A stretch of 34,581 nucleotides of DNA from contig CAMYIZ010000014.1 of assembly GCA_947258585.1 (NCBI GenBank), positions 1-34,581 on the forward strand, read 5' to 3'. Below the pieces are notes generated by a model. The model saw only the letters and a list, made by a program, of their open reading frames with translations. It was not told where the DNA came from and did no database searches. This document shows positions 32,405 through 34,581 of the stretch, piece by piece; position 1 is the first letter of the stretch, and every line of letters begins with the position of its first letter. This DNA comes from an uncultured Haliea sp. Lineage in GTDB: Bacteria; Pseudomonadota; Gammaproteobacteria; Pseudomonadales; Halieaceae. The position numbers and the translations under genes were made by a program.

Positions 32405-33337
32405 TCACTCTTGGGTTTCTATGCCAATGATATCGAGAAGCTCGGGGTTGCCCTCGAGAATATCTTCCAGCCTGGTGTCTTCCCCGTCCGTCACGCCCTG
32501 GCGTATGACCAGTTCGACCCTGCGGTTGAGTGCCCTGCCGGCAGGGTTGTCGTTGAAGGTAAAGGGTCGGGTATCGGCATACCCCACAACCATGATGCGT
32601 TCGTCGCCCAGCAGGCCGCCTTTCAACAATTCGTGGGTTACCGAGAGTGCGCGCGTGGCCGACAGGTCCCAGTTGGAATAGAACCTGCCACCGGTGACTG
32701 GCACATCGTCGGTGTGGCCTTCGACCGCAATGGTGCCGGGAATGCTGACCAGGGCATTGCGCAGCCGCTCCATGACCGGCAGGAAATCCTCGTTCAGCGT
32801 GGCTGAGCCGGACGGGAAAGACCCATTCTCGCGGATCCTGACAATAATGGAGCGCCCATCGGTTTCTATGTCCACCTTGCCGGTTTCCACTTCGGTCTCG
32901 AGGGTTTCTCTCAGGCGCTCGGCGTCGGCCTGGGTTTCCAGCAGCAGTTCCGCAATCCGCTGCTCGACGATCTCCGCCGCCTCTGCATCCGTCAGGTCCC
33001 TGGGGGCATCGGGGGTCCCCACCTCCAGTGAGGGCCTGGTGGTGTCGGCAGTGACCTGCTGGATGGTGTCCACCGGACTGGGGTCGGGCTTGCCGGGGCT
33101 GAACTCCTGGGCGATGATGCTGGTGCCCTTGGGGATGTCCTCTACCTTCACCTGCTGTTGTACGCCGAATGCGCTTTTCATTGAGCCGGCAATCTGCTTG
33201 TATTTCTGCACGTCCATTTCGGAGAAGGACAGCAACAGTACGAAGAAGCACATCAGCAGCGACATGAGGTCGGCGAAGGTGGCCATCCACATCGGCGCGC
33301 CCGGTTTGGACTCCTCTTTGTCCTCGAAGTCGATCAC
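32405..33337 (-). CDS. pomB: PomB/MotB-type stator subunit, likely Na+-driven
   Basis: The product has 310 residues. The membrane helix (PMWMATFADLMSLLMCFFVL, then LLSFSEMDVQKYKQIAGSMK) carries the ion-binding Asp at residue 23, and the whole stretch is very close to Vibrio PomB around its D24. The OmpA-like peptidoglycan-binding domain follows (GSFPSGSATLNEDFLPVMER, VEGHTDDVPVTGGRFYSNWD, RIMVVGYADTRPF, RRVELVIRQG). It anchors the stator to the wall and should carry Na+ with PomA; ion choice is inferred from similarity. It overlaps pomA by 4 nt and precedes the pilZ gene. Confidence 0.93.
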   Translation of the reverse strand: MIDFEDKEESKPGAPMWMATFADLMSLLMCFFVLLLSFSEMDVQKYKQIAGSMKSAFGVQQQVKVEDIPKGTSIIAQEFSPGKPDPSPVDTIQQVTADTTRPSLEVGTPDAPRDLTDAEAAEIVEQRIAELLLETQADAERLRETLETEVETGKVDIETDGRSIIVRIRENGSFPSGSATLNEDFLPVMERLRNALVSIPGTIAVEGHTDDVPVTGGRFYSNWDLSATRALSVTHELLKGGLLGDERIMVVGYADTRPFTFNDNPAGRALNRRVELVIRQGVTDGEDTRLEDILEGNPELLDIIGIETQE

Positions 33338-34095
33338 GCGTCTTCGTCCCGGTTCCGCTTGGTGGGGGCGAGGTAAGCTTTCAGCATGGACTCAATGATG
33401 CGCGGGTTCTGTCCTTCCTGAATCGCGAGCACGCCATCGATGCACATGGCCTTGATGCGCCCTTCCTGGGCCTTGCGCAAGTCCAGCTTGTCGGCGATGG
33501 GGATGGCGACCATGTTGGCGAGCGCCGCACCGTACAATGTGGTGAGCAGGGCGACGGCCATGGCGGGGCCGATAGCCTTGGGGTCATCCATGGCCGAGAG
33601 CATTTGCACCAGGCCGATCAGCGTACCGATCATGCCCATGGCGGGCGCGACGTCACCGGTGGCGGAGAACACCTTGGAGCCCCATTTGTGCCGGTCCACG
33701 GTTTGCTGCAGGTCCTTGGTCATCACCGCGCTGACCACTTCCCGGTTATTGCCGTCGATCAGCATGCGGACGCCGTCGCGCAGGAATTCATTGTCGATTT
33801 CCGCGTTCTCCAGGGCCAGCATACCCTCCTTGCGGGCGATATTGGCCAGTTCCACAACCTTGGCAATCACGTCCTCAGGGTCGTCGACCTTGAACATGAA
33901 GGCCCGGGCTGCCACCTTGAACGCGCCGAAGAACTGGCTCATCGTGAACTTCATCATCACGACCAGCGCCGTGCCCCCGAGCACGATGAGAATCGACGGT
34001 ACATTGAAGAATATGATGGCCGACCCGCCGGTCAGTATTGCTGCCAGTACGATACCCATCGCGCCGACAAGGCCGAGCAGTGTAGCCAGATCCAT
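33334..34095 (-). CDS. pomA: PomA/MotA-type stator subunit, likely Na+-driven
   Basis: The product has 253 residues with four membrane segments. It starts MDLATLLGLVGAMGIVLAAI, as in PomA, and has FFNVPSILIVLGGTALVVMM, AMGMIGTLIGLVQMLSAMDD and AVALLTTLYGAALANMVAIP. The cytosolic loop (ARKEGMLALENAEIDNEFLR, with further charged residues) contacts FliG. It pairs with PomB, whose gene overlaps by 4 nt. The ATG follows GGGGAC on the - strand. This operon has its own promoter and is divergent from the gene at the right edge. Confidence 0.94.
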   Translation of the reverse strand: MDLATLLGLVGAMGIVLAAILTGGSAIIFFNVPSILIVLGGTALVVMMKFTMSQFFGAFKVAARAFMFKVDDPEDVIAKVVELANIARKEGMLALENAEIDNEFLRDGVRMLIDGNNREVVSAVMTKDLQQTVDRHKWGSKVFSATGDVAPAMGMIGTLIGLVQMLSAMDDPKAIGPAMAVALLTTLYGAALANMVAIPIADKLDLRKAQEGRIKAMCIDGVLAIQEGQNPRIIESMLKAYLAPTKRNRDEDA

Positions 34096-34153
34096 AGAAC
34101 TGTGTCCCCTGGGCAGCGGGCGCCAGGCGCGCCCGACTTTGGATTCGGGCGAA

Positions 34154-34183
34154 AGTATACCGGCAACTTCGCGCTGTCGTCAG
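34154..34183 (-). promoter_or_regulatory. σ70-type promoter of pomAB-pilZ
   Basis: On the - strand, CTGACG (34183-34178), an 18-nt spacer, then TATACT (34159-34154). The -10 matches TATAAT at 5 of 6 positions and the -35 matches TTGACA at 4 of 6. This leaves a leader of about 50 nt before pomA. No σ54 or σ28 element is seen, so this stator may be expressed outside the flagellar cascade. Confidence 0.55.
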
Positions 34184-34189
34184 CTGTCA

Positions 34190-34220
34190 TTGAACCGATA
34201 AAGCGCAATCGTGCTACATT
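34190..34220 (+). promoter_or_regulatory. Possible divergent promoter of the right-edge gene
   Basis: TTGAAC (34190-34195), a 19-nt gap, then TACATT (34215-34220) with a TGC just before it (extended -10). Spacing is slightly long. Transcription would start near 34227, consistent with a TTG start at 34252. It lies back to back with the pomA promoter. Confidence 0.35.
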
Positions 34221-34251
34221 TGCCCTGGGCCCCGAACCGAGACGCAGTGCC

Positions 34252-34581
34252 TTGGAAGATATCCAGCTCGCCCTGACGACCGCGCGTACAGACCAGAAGA
34301 ACTTTGGCCTGTGGCTGAAGAACTGGCAGGTAGGGCAGACATTGAATGCGCTGGTCACCGGGCAGCGCGCCTCGGGTGAGCTGGTGCTCAGGGTGGGGGG
34401 GCTGCAGATTACCGCGACCGCGGATGTGCCCATTCAGCAGGGCGCCCGGCTGTTGCTGGAGGTCGTGCGTGTGCAGCCCCAGCCTGTATTGCGCGTCCTG
34501 GGTCCGCCCGCCACCGCGGGGCCGGAGCCCGGCGGCAGTCTGCGCCTGCTGGCGGCCAGCGGGCTGCAGCTGGATGGCGCC
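34252..34581 (+). CDS. Second FliK-family protein (partial, 3' end outside window)
   Basis: The open frame runs off the right edge; 110 residues are visible. It reads LEDIQLALTTARTDQKNFGL, then NWQVGQTLNALVTGQRASGE with LVLRVGGLQITATADVPIQQ and GARLLLEVVRVQPQPVLRVL. This beta-rich pattern (WQVGQ, then LRxGG, then PxQxGxxLxLxV) is the N-terminal part of a second group of FliK-like proteins in gammaproteobacteria, often next to a short FlhB-like gene. The start is uncertain: TTG at 34252 fits the start of similarity and the possible promoter, but there is no clear ribosome site and the frame is open upstream to a GTG at 34102. It is divergent from pomA. The function is not settled; similarity to FliK does not prove hook-length control. 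Confidence 0.6.
   Translation, partial: MEDIQLALTTARTDQKNFGLWLKNWQVGQTLNALVTGQRASGELVLRVGGLQITATADVPIQQGARLLLEVVRVQPQPVLRVLGPPATAGPEPGGSLRLLAASGLQLDGA

Noticed and set aside
1-34581. Mobile elements, CRISPR arrays, defence genes or RNA genes
   Set aside because: I found no transposase, integrase, tRNA-like cloverleaf, rRNA or repeat-spacer pattern; the window is flagellar throughout.

Overview
The window is a nearly continuous flagellar gene cluster from a GC-rich gammaproteobacterium. The gene order, the FleQ/FleS/FleR regulators, the FlhF/FleN pair and the σ54 promoters are those of polarly flagellated gammaproteobacteria such as Pseudomonas, Marinobacter, Shewanella and Vibrio. A Na+-type PomAB-like stator beside an H+-type MotCD-like one suggests a marine or brackish organism. 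A Halieaceae/OM60-like source would fit but is a guess. No tRNA, rRNA, insertion sequence, phage gene or CRISPR array is visible.

Layout on the + strand: (1) 1-5807, end of flgJ, flgK, flgL and the single flagellin gene fliC, which has its own σ28 promoter, a structured leader and an intrinsic terminator. (2) 5853-9240, flaG, fliD, fliS, a fliT-like gene and an atypical PilZ gene, with a σ54 promoter before fliD. (3) 9350-12982, the regulators: a short FleQ without its N-terminal domain, then fleS and fleR behind a σ54 promoter. (4) 12996-18443, fliEFGHIJ, running on from fleR. (5) 18444-27210, fliK and fliLMNOPQR-flhB-flhA, with near-consensus σ54 promoters before fliK and before fliL. (6) 27216-31780, flhF, fleN, fliA, motC, motD and an unrecognised 58-aa ORF. 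The cheY/cheZ/cheA/cheB block that usually sits between fliA and motCD is absent.

On the - strand, 34095-31793 holds a pomA-pomB-pilZ operon with its own promoter. Divergent from it, a second FliK-family gene runs off the right edge.

Together the genes encode the export gate (FliPQR-FlhAB), ATPase complex (FliHIJ), MS ring and switch (FliF, FliG, FliM, FliN), hook-length control, hook-filament junction, cap, filament and chaperones, two stators, and a σ54 to FleSR to σ28 regulatory cascade. FlhF/FleN are expected to set flagellar position and number.

The most unusual points are: the short FleQ, which also lacks known c-di-GMP-contact residues; two atypical PilZ proteins, one in the stator operon; a C9 tract inside fliG and a G9 tract inside fliL, which could slip; an altered GGxG loop in FliM; a low-GC island in the flagellin variable domain; the small ORF after motD; and overlapping alternative hairpins in the leader before fleQ.
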